Below are positions 33,782 through 42,390 of a stretch of 64,000 nt of DNA, in pieces. How positions within the stretch are numbered: the first letter of the stretch is position 1; every line of letters begins with the position of its first letter. This DNA is from Hymenobacter terrenus. GTDB taxonomy: Bacteria; Bacteroidota; Bacteroidia; Cytophagales; Hymenobacteraceae. The stretch is taken from contig NZ_LATM01000001.1 of NCBI RefSeq assembly GCF_000972495.1, positions 83,241 to 147,240 on the forward strand. The letters are read 5' to 3'. The notes beneath the pieces were generated by a model. The model was not told the DNA's origin and did not search any database. It was given only the letters and a program-made list of their open reading frames with translations. Both the position numbers and the translations under genes were made by a program.

Positions 33782-35731
33782 TTATTTAATTCGCTTCAAC
33801 GCCACTTCGCGTACCGGCGCAATTACCAGCGGCACTTTTTCCACCTTCACCGACGAAGTATCAAGGCCAAAATACTGATCCTCAGATGCAATGAACTGAC
33901 GGATATAGAAATAAGCCTGCATCACCAGTTTCTCCATGGTGGGGAAGTCGTTCTCCACGCTGAGGAATTTCTCCAGCACCACGAAGCGGAAGTCACCGGT
34001 TACGTGCTGCTTATTCAGCGACTCGTAGCGGGAGGTGATGTCCACTTCCTTGTTGCGCACGAGGTCTTCAATCACCTTGCGGAAGTAGAGGTTGATGCGC
34101 TGCTGCACCCGGAAGCCCAGCCGGAAATTGATGCGGAACACGTCATCAGGGGCTACTTCGGTCACTTTGTACTCCATCGTGTAAGGTTCATCGGTGGTAT
34201 CGACGTGGATAAACCAGTAGATGTCGGCCCGCTTCGGCCGCTTCTGAAAGATGGAATAGATAATCTTCTGCTCGATTTCGGAACTGCGCTCCGCCGAAGT
34301 CAGAAATACCAGGTGAGTGGAGTACTTGGGAATGGAATCATCGTTGCTGAGCTGCTTGAGGGCGTCCACGTACGGCTCCAGGCGCACAAAGTCAGTCAGG
34401 CGGCGCTTGATGTAGAAGGCTTTGAGCCATACATACATCACGGCCACGAGCGCGCCGCCAATAGCTAATGACACCCAGCCGCCGTGCGGAAACTTCCGCA
34501 TGTTGGCAATCAGGAAAGCTCCCTCAATGGTGCCGTAGAGGACCGCAAAGGCAATGACCAGGGGCGTTGCCACCCGTTTTGAACGGAGCCATATAGTGAG
34601 CAAAATAGTGGTCATCAACATGGTTAGCGTAATGGCCAAGCCATAGGCTGCCTCCATATTAGTCGACTCGCGGAAGTACAGCACCACGCCAATACAGCCC
34701 AACAAGAGTAGCCGATTCATGCTCGGTACGTAGAGCTGGCCTTTCACATCGGTGGGATAATTGAGCCGCACTTTGGGCCACATATTCAGTCGGATGGCCT
34801 CGGCCACCAGCGTAAACGAACCCGTAATAAGGGCCTGCGAGGCAATAATGGCCGCGACGGTTGCGATACCAATGCCAATGAGCAGAAACCATGATGGCAT
34901 TAGGGCATAAAAGGGGTTGCGGCCGTCGAGTTGCTGACCTTGGTGCTGAAGGAGCCAGGCCCCCTGCCCTAAATAGTTGATTAGTAGGGTGCTTTTTACA
35001 AAAACCCAGCTTATGCGGATATTACCCTTGCCGCAGTGGCCCAGGTCCGAGTACAGGGCTTCGGCCCCCGTCGTACACAAAAAAACCGAGCCCAGCAGCC
35101 AGAAACCACCCGGATAACGTACCAGCAAGTCGTAGGCGTAATAAGGATTGAAGGCTTTGAGAATAACCGGGTTCTGAACTATCCAGCTAGTGCCTAACAC
35201 GCCCAGCATCGTAAACCAGAGAAACATAATGGGCCCAAATGCCTTGCCCACAATCTGCGTTCCGAAGCTTTGCAGCAGAAACAAGCCCGCGATAATACCA
35301 ATGACAATGGGCACCGTGGGGATATTGGGCGATACCGCCCGCAGTCCTTCAATGGCCGAGGCCACCGAGATGGGCGGCGTAATCACGCCATCGGCCAGGA
35401 GCGCCGAGCCGCCGATGATGGCTACGGCCGAGAGCCAGGGCCCCCGCCGCCGCACCAGCGCATAAAGTGAGAAAATTCCCCCCTCGCCATTGTTATCCGC
35501 GTTGAGCGTGAGCAGCACGTACTTAACCGTGGTTTGCAGCGTGAGCGTCCAGATAACGCAGGAAATACCACCCAATACCAGATGCGCGTCAATCAGGTCC
35601 GGCACTTGGCCGCTTTTCAGGATGGACGACATCACGTACAGGGGCGACGTACCGATGTCGCCGTAAATAATGCCTAAGGCGATGAGCAGCCCAGCCCCGG
35701 AAATGGCGGTATGCGAATGTTTAGAATCCAT
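33782..35731 (-). CDS. kup: KUP-family potassium uptake transporter
   Basis: The 649-residue inner-membrane protein imports K+ with protons. The family start SGAGLLIALGIIYGDIGTSPLYVMSSIL is clear, twelve or so helices follow (GEGGIFSLYALVRRRGPW; LADGVITPPISVASAIEGL; TTGAEALYSDLGHCGKGNI), and a C-terminal cytoplasmic domain of about 190 residues starts near FYIKRRLTDFVRLEPYVD. Length and motif order are normal. A TACCTTCG promoter box lies about 60 bp upstream of the start. Confidence 0.96.
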   Translation of the reverse strand: MDSKHSHTAISGAGLLIALGIIYGDIGTSPLYVMSSILKSGQVPDLIDAHLVLGGISCVIWTLTLQTTVKYVLLTLNADNNGEGGIFSLYALVRRRGPWLSAVAIIGGSALLADGVITPPISVASAIEGLRAVSPNIPTVPIVIGIIAGLFLLQSFGTQIVGKAFGPIMFLWFTMLGVLGTSWIVQNPVILKAFNPYYAYDLLVRYPGGFWLLGSVFLCTTGAEALYSDLGHCGKGNIRISWVFVKSTLLINYLGQGAWLLQHQGQQLDGRNPFYALMPSWFLLIGIGIATVAAIIASQALITGSFTLVAEAIRLNMWPKVRLNYPTDVKGQLYVPSMNRLLLLGCIGVVLYFRESTNMEAAYGLAITLTMLMTTILLTIWLRSKRVATPLVIAFAVLYGTIEGAFLIANMRKFPHGGWVSLAIGGALVAVMYVWLKAFYIKRRLTDFVRLEPYVDALKQLSNDDSIPKYSTHLVFLTSAERSSEIEQKIIYSIFQKRPKRADIYWFIHVDTTDEPYTMEYKVTEVAPDDVFRINFRLGFRVQQRINLYFRKVIEDLVRNKEVDITSRYESLNKQHVTGDFRFVVLEKFLSVENDFPTMEKLVMQAYFYIRQFIASEDQYFGLDTSSVKVEKVPLVIAPVREVALKRIK

Positions 35732-35789
35732 GCGAGGAAATGAAATCGATAATCAGCAGGTTGGAAGTCTACAATTAAATTACGGGGCG

Positions 35790-35797
35790 CGAAGGTA
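35790..35797 (-). promoter_or_regulatory. -7 box of kup
   Basis: On the minus strand this reads TACCTTCG, the same variant as before lepA and icmF, giving a leader of roughly 50-55 nt. No -33 element was assigned. Confidence 0.5.
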
Positions 35798-35847
35798 GCA
35801 GCTAAGCCATTGGAAAGTGCTTACGGGAACAACCCGGGAAAGTAAGG

Positions 35848-36582
35848 TCAGTTGTGAGACAGCGAATTATCTTTTGTATCCTGTTGAGGCTCGGCGGTCG
35901 CGGCAGCGGTTTGGGCGGCTTCGGCTGCCTGCCGCATGGCTTCGTCAGCCGCCGCCAGCAGTGCGGCGGCCTCGCGGGCGGCCTGGTCGTGCACCCGGTA
36001 TATGCGACGATTCACCTCGGCCGTAAAGCGCTGCCAGGGTGACGTTTCGCCGGGCAGGGCAAAATTTACCATTTCACGGCCCAGCCGGTGCAGGCGCAGC
36101 CGGTTGGTACCGCGGTGTCCGTAGGCCAGCAGCAGGGCCGTAATGGCCATGCCTAGCATGGCCGGGCCGGTGTGCAGCCAATTTTGCAGAAAGGCAATCA
36201 TCACCGCCGCCAAACCCAGGCCGCCTAATAGGTACCACAATAGCCAGCGCACTGGTGTGAGCTCGGCACGCTCCAGCTCCAGTAGCAGAAACTGCTGACC
36301 GCGCACGGTGAGCATGGTATCGGTCAGCGTGGCACGGCCATCATCGCTGTGCAGGGGTGGGGTCGGCGGCAACTCGGGCACTGATGCGAGCCCGCTCGCC
36401 GTGCGGCGGGCAGTCAGCAAAGCGGCCCCAGAAATTTCTTCCGGGGCCACGGGCGCGGTTGTTGCTGCCGATGGCTGGGCTTCAAAGTCTTTCATGGGCT
36501 CAGAAACAGCCAAGGTAGTAGACGGTTGGGTCCATCTGGGTGCGGCGGTGCGCGTGGTGGGAGCGGTTGAAGCCCCCACCAT
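35848..36582 (-). CDS. Hypothetical membrane protein with Ala-rich tail
   Basis: A 244-residue protein with a low-complexity Thr/Pro/Ala N-terminus, two adjacent membrane helices (VRWLLWYLLGGLGLAAVMIAFLQNWL and GPAMLGMAITALLLAYG, about residues 110-155) and a long helical Ala/Glu/Gln-rich C-terminus (EAAALLAAADEAMRQAAEAA). Family not recognised. It starts 6 bp after the FKBP gene's stop. An alternative ATG at 36495 has a TACCTTGG box (36510-36517) just upstream, so the true start may be there. Confidence 0.65.
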   Translation of the reverse strand: MVGASTAPTTRTAAPRWTQPSTTLAVSEPMKDFEAQPSAATTAPVAPEEISGAALLTARRTASGLASVPELPPTPPLHSDDGRATLTDTMLTVRGQQFLLLELERAELTPVRWLLWYLLGGLGLAAVMIAFLQNWLHTGPAMLGMAITALLLAYGHRGTNRLRLHRLGREMVNFALPGETSPWQRFTAEVNRRIYRVHDQAAREAAALLAAADEAMRQAAEAAQTAAATAEPQQDTKDNSLSHN

Positions 36583-36588
36583 AGCCCC

Positions 36589-37215
36589 TCAGTTGTTCAC
36601 TTTCAGCAGCTCCACGTCGAAAATCAGGGCCGTGTCGCCGGGAATGTCCCGGCCCGCGCCGCGCTTGCCGTAGGCCAGGTTCGAGGGAATATAGAGGCGG
36701 TATTTCGAGCCTTCGCCCATCAATTGCAGTGCCTCCGTCCAGCCGGCAATTACGCCGTTGACGGGGAAGGTGGCGGGCTGGCCGCGCTGGTAGCTGCTGT
36801 CGAACACGGTGCCGTTAATCAGGGTGCCGTGGTAGTGCGTGGTCACCGATGAGCTCAGATTAGGCTTTTTGCCCGAGCCTTCGGTCAGTACTTCATACTG
36901 CAGGCCGCTGGGCAGGGTGGTGACGCCGGGTTTGCTGGCGTTTTCGGCGAGGAAGGCTTCGCCTTCGGCTTTGTTGTCATTCATAGCGTTTGGGTCTTGT
37001 TGGTCGTCATCGGCACCGCCCATTTGCTCTTGCAATTGCTGCATGGCGGCCTGCATTTGTTCTTGGGTGAGGCGGCTGGGAAGGCCCTGGAGCCCTTCTT
37101 TCAGCGCGCCGGCCAGGGTGTCCACATCCAGGTCGAGGCCTTGCTGGGCGAAGTTGCGGGCCAAGTCTCGGCCAATGATATAGCTCACCTGAGCTTGGTG
37201 GGAATCGAGGTTCAT
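36589..37215 (-). CDS. FKBP-type peptidyl-prolyl isomerase
   Basis: The 208-residue protein has an N-terminal helical dimerisation domain of the FklB/Mip type (QVSYIIGRDLARNFAQQGLDLDVDTLAGAL) and a C-terminal FKBP domain (about 105-208: SSSVTTHYHGTLINGTVFDSSYQRG; GWTEALQLMGEGSKYRLYIPSNLAYG; DIPGDTALIFDVELLKV). No signal peptide is visible with the chosen ATG at 37215, so it is likely cytoplasmic. It isomerises Xaa-Pro bonds and may act as a chaperone. Confidence 0.92.
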   Translation of the reverse strand: MNLDSHQAQVSYIIGRDLARNFAQQGLDLDVDTLAGALKEGLQGLPSRLTQEQMQAAMQQLQEQMGGADDDQQDPNAMNDNKAEGEAFLAENASKPGVTTLPSGLQYEVLTEGSGKKPNLSSSVTTHYHGTLINGTVFDSSYQRGQPATFPVNGVIAGWTEALQLMGEGSKYRLYIPSNLAYGKRGAGRDIPGDTALIFDVELLKVNN

Positions 37216-37416
37216 AAAGCCAATGAGTGAAAGGTGGTGTGGTGTGTGGTGGATGAGAGATTGGCTGCTGGCCCGTGGCTCAGGCGCCAGAGTGGCTTTT
37301 ACCAAGGACCGGTAGCCGGTGAAAAGTAGTTGAACAGGTTACGCCATTGTCGGGGCAAAGTTCCAAAAGCCGCGCCGAACCGCCGCGTTCGGTCGCATTG
37401 GCCGGCTGCGCAACAA

Positions 37417-37446
37417 AAAAGGCCCGGCTTGTGGGCCGGGCCTTTT
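37417..37446. terminator. GC-rich hairpin with A/T flanks
   Basis: AAAAGGCCCGGC (37417-37428) pairs with GCCGGGCCTTTT (37435-37446) around a 6-nt loop. It lies 45 bp after the stop of the small minus-strand gene at 37491-37625 and terminates it. Confidence 0.8.
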
Positions 37447-37490
37447 CAATAAAAAGTGCGATAGAATACTCAACAACGATAAAATAAGCG

Positions 37491-37625
37491 TTAGCAGTAG
37501 TGGTGTTGGTCATCGTCACCGTCGAAGAAGAAGGTCAGGTCCAGGTCGGCCAGTTTGGCAGCCAGGTAACTCACGCCACCCAACAGCAGCAGCGAGGAAA
37601 ATGAAAGGGCAGTGGTCTTTTTCAT
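37491..37625 (-). CDS. 44-aa membrane peptide with acidic/His tail
   Basis: A small protein: MKKTTALSFSSLLLLGGVSY, then a short hydrophobic/aromatic segment and a charged C-terminus FDGDDDQHHYC. It has its own promoter box (TATATTTG at 37662-37669) and terminator, so it is a single-gene transcription unit, which supports it being real. The Asp/His/Cys end might bind a metal; this is inference. Confidence 0.6.
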   Translation of the reverse strand: MKKTTALSFSSLLLLGGVSYLAAKLADLDLTFFFDGDDDQHHYC

Positions 37626-37661
37626 AATTATGCGGCGATAACCTAAGTGGTGATTGCGGTG

Positions 37662-37669
37662 CAAATATA
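37662..37669 (-). promoter_or_regulatory. -7 box of the 44-aa membrane peptide gene
   Basis: The minus strand reads TATATTTG, a perfect TAnnTTTG, giving a leader of about 30 nt to the ATG at 37625. Confidence 0.55.
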
Positions 37670-37943
37670 CGATAGTAAGATTAAAAGTGTTATGCATGCA
37701 GCATAAAATCTCATCGTCATCATCTGAAAAAGACGCTGATGTGGCTTTGTGGGCTCTCGCGAGGTCTTCATCGTAATGATTTAGTAATAGCGTAGCCTCA
37801 CGCCACCGGCTGGGCAAGACAAGAGCTGACAACTCAGCAGGCGCTACTCGCTTCCCACCAGTTCTGCCAAGGTTTGAAGGAATAACCGAATCACAATAGT
37901 TGTTGCTATTGCGGCAATGGGCTTCTTGTGCACCGACTCGCCG

Positions 37944-38507
37944 CTACATCCCAAAATCCACCACTTCTCGCACCGCACCGGGTGCTAAATCGCCCAACCA
38001 GATGCCGCCGACTCGCACCCGTATCAGTCGCAGCGTAGGAAAGCCCACGGCGGCCGTCATCTTGCGGATTTGCCGGTATTTGCCTTCGGTGAGGGTGATG
38101 GAGACCCAACTGGTGGGCCCGTGCCGGTCGTCGCGGATTTTGCGGGTGCGGGGCACAAAGGTGGGAGCGGGAGCGAGCCGGCGGGCGGCGCAAGGGCTGG
38201 TCTGAAATTTTACGCTGTGAACCCCAATTTCGACGCCCGCCCGCAATTGCGCGATGGCGGCGTCATCAATCAGCCCGTCGACCTGGGCATAATATTCCTT
38301 CTCAATGTTTTTGCTGCGAATGTATTCGCTCATTCGGCCATCAGTGGTGAGTAGGAGCAGGCCTTCGCTGTCCTCATCAAGCCGGCCAATGGCCATGATG
38401 CCGTCAGGAAAAGCATGGAATTCGCCCAGCTTTTTCTTTTTGGCTTCGCCCACAAATTGACTGAGGTAGCCGTAGGGCTTGTGAATGAGAAAGTGGCGGT
38501 GCGGCAT
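37944..38507 (-). CDS. RsuA/RluE-family rRNA pseudouridine synthase
   Basis: The 187-residue enzyme converts a specific rRNA uridine to pseudouridine. It lacks the N-terminal S4 domain, as RluE does, and shows the catalytic motif AIGRLDEDSEGLLLLTTDG with D44, the opening FLIHKPYGYLSQF and the closing EGKYRQIRKMTAAVGFPTLRLIRVRVG. Length fits the RluE subgroup (23S rRNA U2457 in E. coli), but the exact target here is not proven. Confidence 0.9.
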   Translation of the reverse strand: MPHRHFLIHKPYGYLSQFVGEAKKKKLGEFHAFPDGIMAIGRLDEDSEGLLLLTTDGRMSEYIRSKNIEKEYYAQVDGLIDDAAIAQLRAGVEIGVHSVKFQTSPCAARRLAPAPTFVPRTRKIRDDRHGPTSWVSITLTEGKYRQIRKMTAAVGFPTLRLIRVRVGGIWLGDLAPGAVREVVDFGM

Positions 38508-38906
38508 GGCGGCGATACGATTAACTGGTCAGGCAGCCGGGTTTTCAGTTAAAACCATCAGCAAATAGCCGCTGAGCGTTTTAGAACAAAACGTTGGGTG
38601 AATTCAAAAAAGCACTGCCCGCCTAATGTGGATGATTCGCTGGTTAGAAATCATTTATTTGTACAGTAGCTCGGTGCAAAGCTTGTCCACAGCCTTTCTC
38701 GTTATAAATATCCTGCATCAAGCAATACGTGCAAAGGCGGCACAAATTTACGGCCGGTCTCGCCGTCTTGCTTCTTCCCTACTTAACTGCTCTGGGCAGA
38801 GCTAGCCAGAATACACAACATGACGTTGTGTATTCTGCGCATTAACTATAGAGCTACCGCTAATTAATCTCTATCAATTGAATACTGCGCAGGACCAGTG
38901 TGTAAA
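38508..38906. other. Intergenic with a 13-bp palindrome
   Basis: No gene is visible. It contains the hairpin at 38807-38837 and the promoter side of the pseudouridine synthase gene. One DnaA-box-like TTGTCCACA occurs near 38683, but a single site is not an origin. Confidence 0.5.
38807..38837. promoter_or_regulatory. Perfect 13-bp inverted repeat, 5-nt loop
   Basis: CAGAATACACAAC (38807-38819) pairs exactly with GTTGTGTATTCTG (38825-38837). It lies 70 bp beyond the stop of the minus-strand gene at 38907 and may end its transcript, but there is no T-tract, so a protein-binding site is equally possible. Confidence 0.55.
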
Positions 38907-39503
38907 TTAATGAAGATTTTGACTTTCAATGTGTTGTTGAACAATTTTCAAGAACTCGCTTTTCTCCAGATAATTTCCGAAAAAATCTTCCAAAGAGCCT
39001 TTAATAGTTATATCCTGAAAGAAAAATTCGTGGTCGGTGCTGTATACAGTTGGGTTATCCTGATTTTCGTCTGTCAGGCAAATGAAGTAGTGGTCTGGAA
39101 AGCCATATGAATGGCAAATACAAATAAATTCTAGTGAATTACATTTTATTAGTTGCTTGATTTCTTCTGGAGTTGCAATTCCATCTAGTTCGCCATAAGA
39201 CTCCGTATTCTCAGTGAAAGGAGTAAATAGATAGCTTCTGAAAAAATCTTGACCATACGGAATGGTATGGTCATAAAAAAAGTGTGCGAGAAGACTGCTA
39301 TAAAAAGAGGACTTGCTGCTAAAATATTGGTCTTTGTGCTTCTGATAAAACTCATCTATTCCGTATAAACTATCCTGATAACTCCGAGGATATAGGGGGT
39401 TTTGAAAAGTAATTGCCTGTAAGTTATCTTGTAAAGAGGAGCCAGTTGCCTCAGTAATATTTCCGCCGAGTCGTACAATCTGCTGCAAGATTTCTGGCTT
39501 CAT
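38907..39503 (-). CDS. SUKH (SMI1/KNR4)-like protein, AT-rich
   Basis: The 198-residue protein has the C-terminal pattern of SUKH immunity-type proteins: DHYFICLTDENQDNPTVYSTD, then a hydrophobic strand and SLEDFFGNYLEKSEFL. SUKH members often neutralise polymorphic toxins, but no toxin gene is adjacent. Base composition is clearly more AT-rich than the neighbours, suggesting horizontal transfer. Assignment rests on pattern only. Confidence 0.55.
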   Translation of the reverse strand: MKPEILQQIVRLGGNITEATGSSLQDNLQAITFQNPLYPRSYQDSLYGIDEFYQKHKDQYFSSKSSFYSSLLAHFFYDHTIPYGQDFFRSYLFTPFTENTESYGELDGIATPEEIKQLIKCNSLEFICICHSYGFPDHYFICLTDENQDNPTVYSTDHEFFFQDITIKGSLEDFFGNYLEKSEFLKIVQQHIESQNLH

Positions 39504-39575
39504 AAAGTTGACGTTATTTAATTGCTTCTCAATTGACGAACTCGATTCTGAATTTACGTGCTGCTGCGGGCGCCG

Positions 39576-40394
39576 CTACTTCGTTGCGGATTTAACTTGC
39601 TGGGAAGCTCTGATTTTTTCGGCTACCTCCACCATCGGTGCTACCCAGATATCCTTTTCGTGCGCCTTGAGGTAGTGGAGTAGGTGCCGGTGCGCTTGGA
39701 GGTCCACATTCAGGTGGTGGCCGCCGCCCACGCCATGAAACAGGAACACTAGCAGGGTATGCGACTGCTGGGCCTTTTGTACCAAGTCAATCAGGTACGC
39801 GCCCGATTGGCCGTTGACGGGATAGCAGTTTACATCGGCAAGGTCTACTTGGGCGTCCGTTTGCAGGCCGGGCGTGACGCCGCGGGTGGCCACGAAATCC
39901 TTTCTCAGCTGGTCATAGAAAAAGGCATTGCCAATCTGCCGTTCGCCGCAAGGATAGGCAAACGTGCGGGCCGTTTTTCCATCGATTTTCTTCAGCAACG
40001 CATTGGTGGCTCGAATTTCGTTCACGGCTCGCTCAACGGTGTACTTGCTCAGGTCGTGGTCGGGGGTAACGAAGCCACGGCCCGGTAAGCGGCTGTCGCA
40101 GGGGTGATACATCGTATGATTGCCCAGCTCGTGCCCATGTTTGGCGACCAGTCGCCATTCGTTTAGTCGGCGCGTCACCACCGGCACGGAGCCTATCAGA
40201 TAGAACGTACCCCGCAGCTTCAGCGAATCGAGGGCCGGGACAGCGTTATCCAGGTGGGCGTCGATGGCATCGTCGTACGTCAGTACCACCGCGCACTGCT
40301 TGTTATTCCAGAGAGTAGTGTCTTGGGGGGAAGCCGCTAGCGGGCCGGCGCACAGCAGGGCAGTTGTCAGCGCAAAAACTTTAACTGGGTTCAT
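39576..40394 (-). CDS. Exported polysaccharide deacetylase family protein
   Basis: The 272-residue protein has a signal peptide (VFALTTALLCAGPLAASP) and a NodB-like domain: LTYDDAIDAHLD (D41/D42), GNHTMYHP (metal His, H93/H97) and AYPCGERQ (about 147). It ends with LFHGVGGGHHLNVDLQAHRHLL. It should deacetylate a glycan in the periplasm or outside. This is a second, unrelated-length deacetylase next to the one at 9.2-10.1 kb. Confidence 0.88.
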   Translation of the reverse strand: MNPVKVFALTTALLCAGPLAASPQDTTLWNNKQCAVVLTYDDAIDAHLDNAVPALDSLKLRGTFYLIGSVPVVTRRLNEWRLVAKHGHELGNHTMYHPCDSRLPGRGFVTPDHDLSKYTVERAVNEIRATNALLKKIDGKTARTFAYPCGERQIGNAFFYDQLRKDFVATRGVTPGLQTDAQVDLADVNCYPVNGQSGAYLIDLVQKAQQSHTLLVFLFHGVGGGHHLNVDLQAHRHLLHYLKAHEKDIWVAPMVEVAEKIRASQQVKSATK

Positions 40395-40496
40395 CCTGCG
40401 GGTTTAGTTGAACGGTTGATGAGCGGGGTGCTCTGGCTACGCGGCCGCAAGCTTAGCTTACTTAACACAGCAGATACATAGCGTGGTCCAAGGGAA

Positions 40497-41564
40497 TTAT
40501 TTCACCTCTTCCACTTCTACGCGCCGGTTGCGGGCATCGGGCGAGGGGTAAAGCGGGCGCGCATCGCCGTAGCCAATGGTGCTGATGCGTTCGGCCGCGA
40601 TGCCCGCCTTCACCAGATAATCCTTTACGGCCTCAGCCCGCTGCTCGGATAGTACCTGGTTTTTTTCCGGCTCGCCCACCCGGTCGGCGTGGCCGGACAC
40701 GCGCAGCTTCAGCGCCGGGCGGGCCTTTAGCTCGGCGGCCAATTGGTCGAGCGCCGGGCTCGACTCGGGTAAAAGCTCGGCCGTGCCCACCCGGAACAGT
40801 ACCGTGGGCAGTACCACCGGCTTGGGCGTCACGGGCGGCGTGGGTGCGAGGCGCTGAGTATCCGGGAGCGGCGGGGCGGGGCGGGGCAGGGGCGGGGCGG
40901 GCACGGCCTTGGGGGCAGTGCCGGTTACCTTAATGGTGATGGGCACCACCGGGCTCTGGCTGGTAGGGTAGTAGCCCTGCGTGAGGTAAAAGGTTGTGGT
41001 TTTGTTGAGCTTGGTGCGGTAGGTGTTGCCGGTGGCCAGGGGCTGCTTCAGGTCAGCATCAGCGTACCAGAGCACGTTGCGACCCGAAACGCGCACGTTG
41101 CTCTCGACGCCAGCCCGTACCGTGGCGGCGGATTTCAGCTTGATGCGGTAAAACGTAAACGTACCTGCGTCGCAGTCGCCCTCCGGGCGGTAGGTGGCGT
41201 GGCCAGTCAGCTTTTCCAGCTTCGCGTCGTAGGTAAACGCGATGGCGCCATCGCACCAGTAGCTAAAGCGTGTGCGTCCCGTTTCGTTGAGCTTGCGTCC
41301 GTGTTCCAGCCGCAGCCCGGTGGCGGTGCGGGTGCCCTGCATCTGGAAAGTGACCGAAATGCCCGGCCGGTCGCCCACTTCCTGGTAGAGCACGCCAAAC
41401 AAAGTGCTGCCTTTGCTTTTCTGGAGCCGAAGCACCGCCGGCCAATAAGCGTCCGGCTCGCCCGTGTCGGCTTCTACACCCTGCCACACGCCCGTCAGGG
41501 ATTGGGCTTGCACCGGCCCCGCTAGCAGCAGCGCGCCAATGCCATACCAAAAGCTGCGTTTCAT
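40497..41564 (-). CDS. OmpA-family envelope protein
   Basis: The 355-residue protein has a signal peptide (GIGALLLAGPVQAQ), an N-terminal beta-rich domain (about 20-150: LTGVWQGVEADTGEPDAYWPA), a proline-rich linker (PAPPLPRPAPPLPD) and a C-terminal OmpA domain (about 250-355) with LLPESSPALDQLA, VSGHADRVGEPEKNQVLSEQ and RISTIGYGDARPL. It anchors the outer membrane to peptidoglycan. The N-terminal domain is not a classical OmpA barrel. Confidence 0.88.
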   Translation of the reverse strand: MKRSFWYGIGALLLAGPVQAQSLTGVWQGVEADTGEPDAYWPAVLRLQKSKGSTLFGVLYQEVGDRPGISVTFQMQGTRTATGLRLEHGRKLNETGRTRFSYWCDGAIAFTYDAKLEKLTGHATYRPEGDCDAGTFTFYRIKLKSAATVRAGVESNVRVSGRNVLWYADADLKQPLATGNTYRTKLNKTTTFYLTQGYYPTSQSPVVPITIKVTGTAPKAVPAPPLPRPAPPLPDTQRLAPTPPVTPKPVVLPTVLFRVGTAELLPESSPALDQLAAELKARPALKLRVSGHADRVGEPEKNQVLSEQRAEAVKDYLVKAGIAAERISTIGYGDARPLYPSPDARNRRVEVEEVK

Positions 41565-41691
41565 ATGGTAAAATTAGGTGGCAGGTGGGAGATTGACGCG
41601 CCGCTGGGCCCTAGTTCTCGGGTATTGTTCCGGCAAAGCAGGGGGAGTTTTATGGTGGCCCAGCTTCGCAGCCACAGCTTTGAATAATGAC

Positions 41692-41989
41692 CTAAAGCTT
41701 AGCGAGCCACTCTTTCTTTTTTGCGTCGAATTCTTCCGACGTGATAACGCTTTCATCGAACAGGCGCTTTAGCTTTTGCAGCTGCGCTACCGGGTTGGGG
41801 CTTCGGGGGAGCGGCTGGTTCTGCGGGCTTGGCCGCCCAGGCTTTGCTGAGTTCCAGGTCCGCCCCCAGTTGTACGCCGGTTGCGGCCAGGCCGGTTTTG
41901 TTGCGGGCGGCATCACGCAGGGCTCTTAGCCGTTCCGCATCGGCGTAGCTCAACCCGGCTTGTGTCGCCGCCAGGTTGTCGGCCGTCAT
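41692..41989 (-). pseudogene. SHOCT-domain gene, frameshifted
   Basis: Two minus-strand frames join into one plausible protein. The upstream part (ATG 41989) reads MTADNLAATQAGLSYADAER and then an Ala/Pro linker. The downstream part reads NPVAQLQKLKRLFDESVITS and on to KKKEWLAKL, a C-terminal SHOCT domain. The switch lies in C-rich DNA near 41795-41812, where a one-base indel would restore the frame. Upstream of 41989 the frame stays open to 42202 without recognisable sequence, so the original 5' end may be lost. Confidence 0.6.
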
Positions 41990-42390
41990 GTCAGAAATGC
42001 ATTTGATGCGCGCCTGCGTGTGCACCAGGGGATGCCCCGCGTTGTCGGTTGCCGGTGCCACTGCCCTCGACCTCGAGCTATAGCCCGCCAGTCTTCTGCG
42101 GGCTGCCGCACTGGGGGTATTTGATTGCTTTAATCTCCTTGGCCATGAGACGATTGATTCCGGATTGCGGACTGAAAACATACGTGAGTTACCTTTTGGC
42201 ACGCCGACTTTGCACCTGGGTTTGGGAGAGGGTTTTCGGCCATCTACTGTCCATTGTTAGAATACGTAAAGTTGAGCTTGTCGGTATCTTCTTGCACTTA
42301 GGTTTGGCTGTGTTTAGCACAGATTTTACGTTGAATGATTCAGAGATTCTTGGCCTGACGGCGGGCCCCAGCTGCCCGCCCCAACTGCTG
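41990..42390. other. Region upstream of the broken SHOCT gene
   Basis: No intact gene. On the minus strand a frame stays open to 42202 but its translation (Arg/Ser/Pro-rich) does not look like protein; it may be the decayed start of the SHOCT gene. Confidence 0.45.

Noticed and set aside
38683..38692. Possible origin of replication from a DnaA-like box
   Set aside because: Only one imperfect box and no neighbouring dnaA, dnaN or box cluster.
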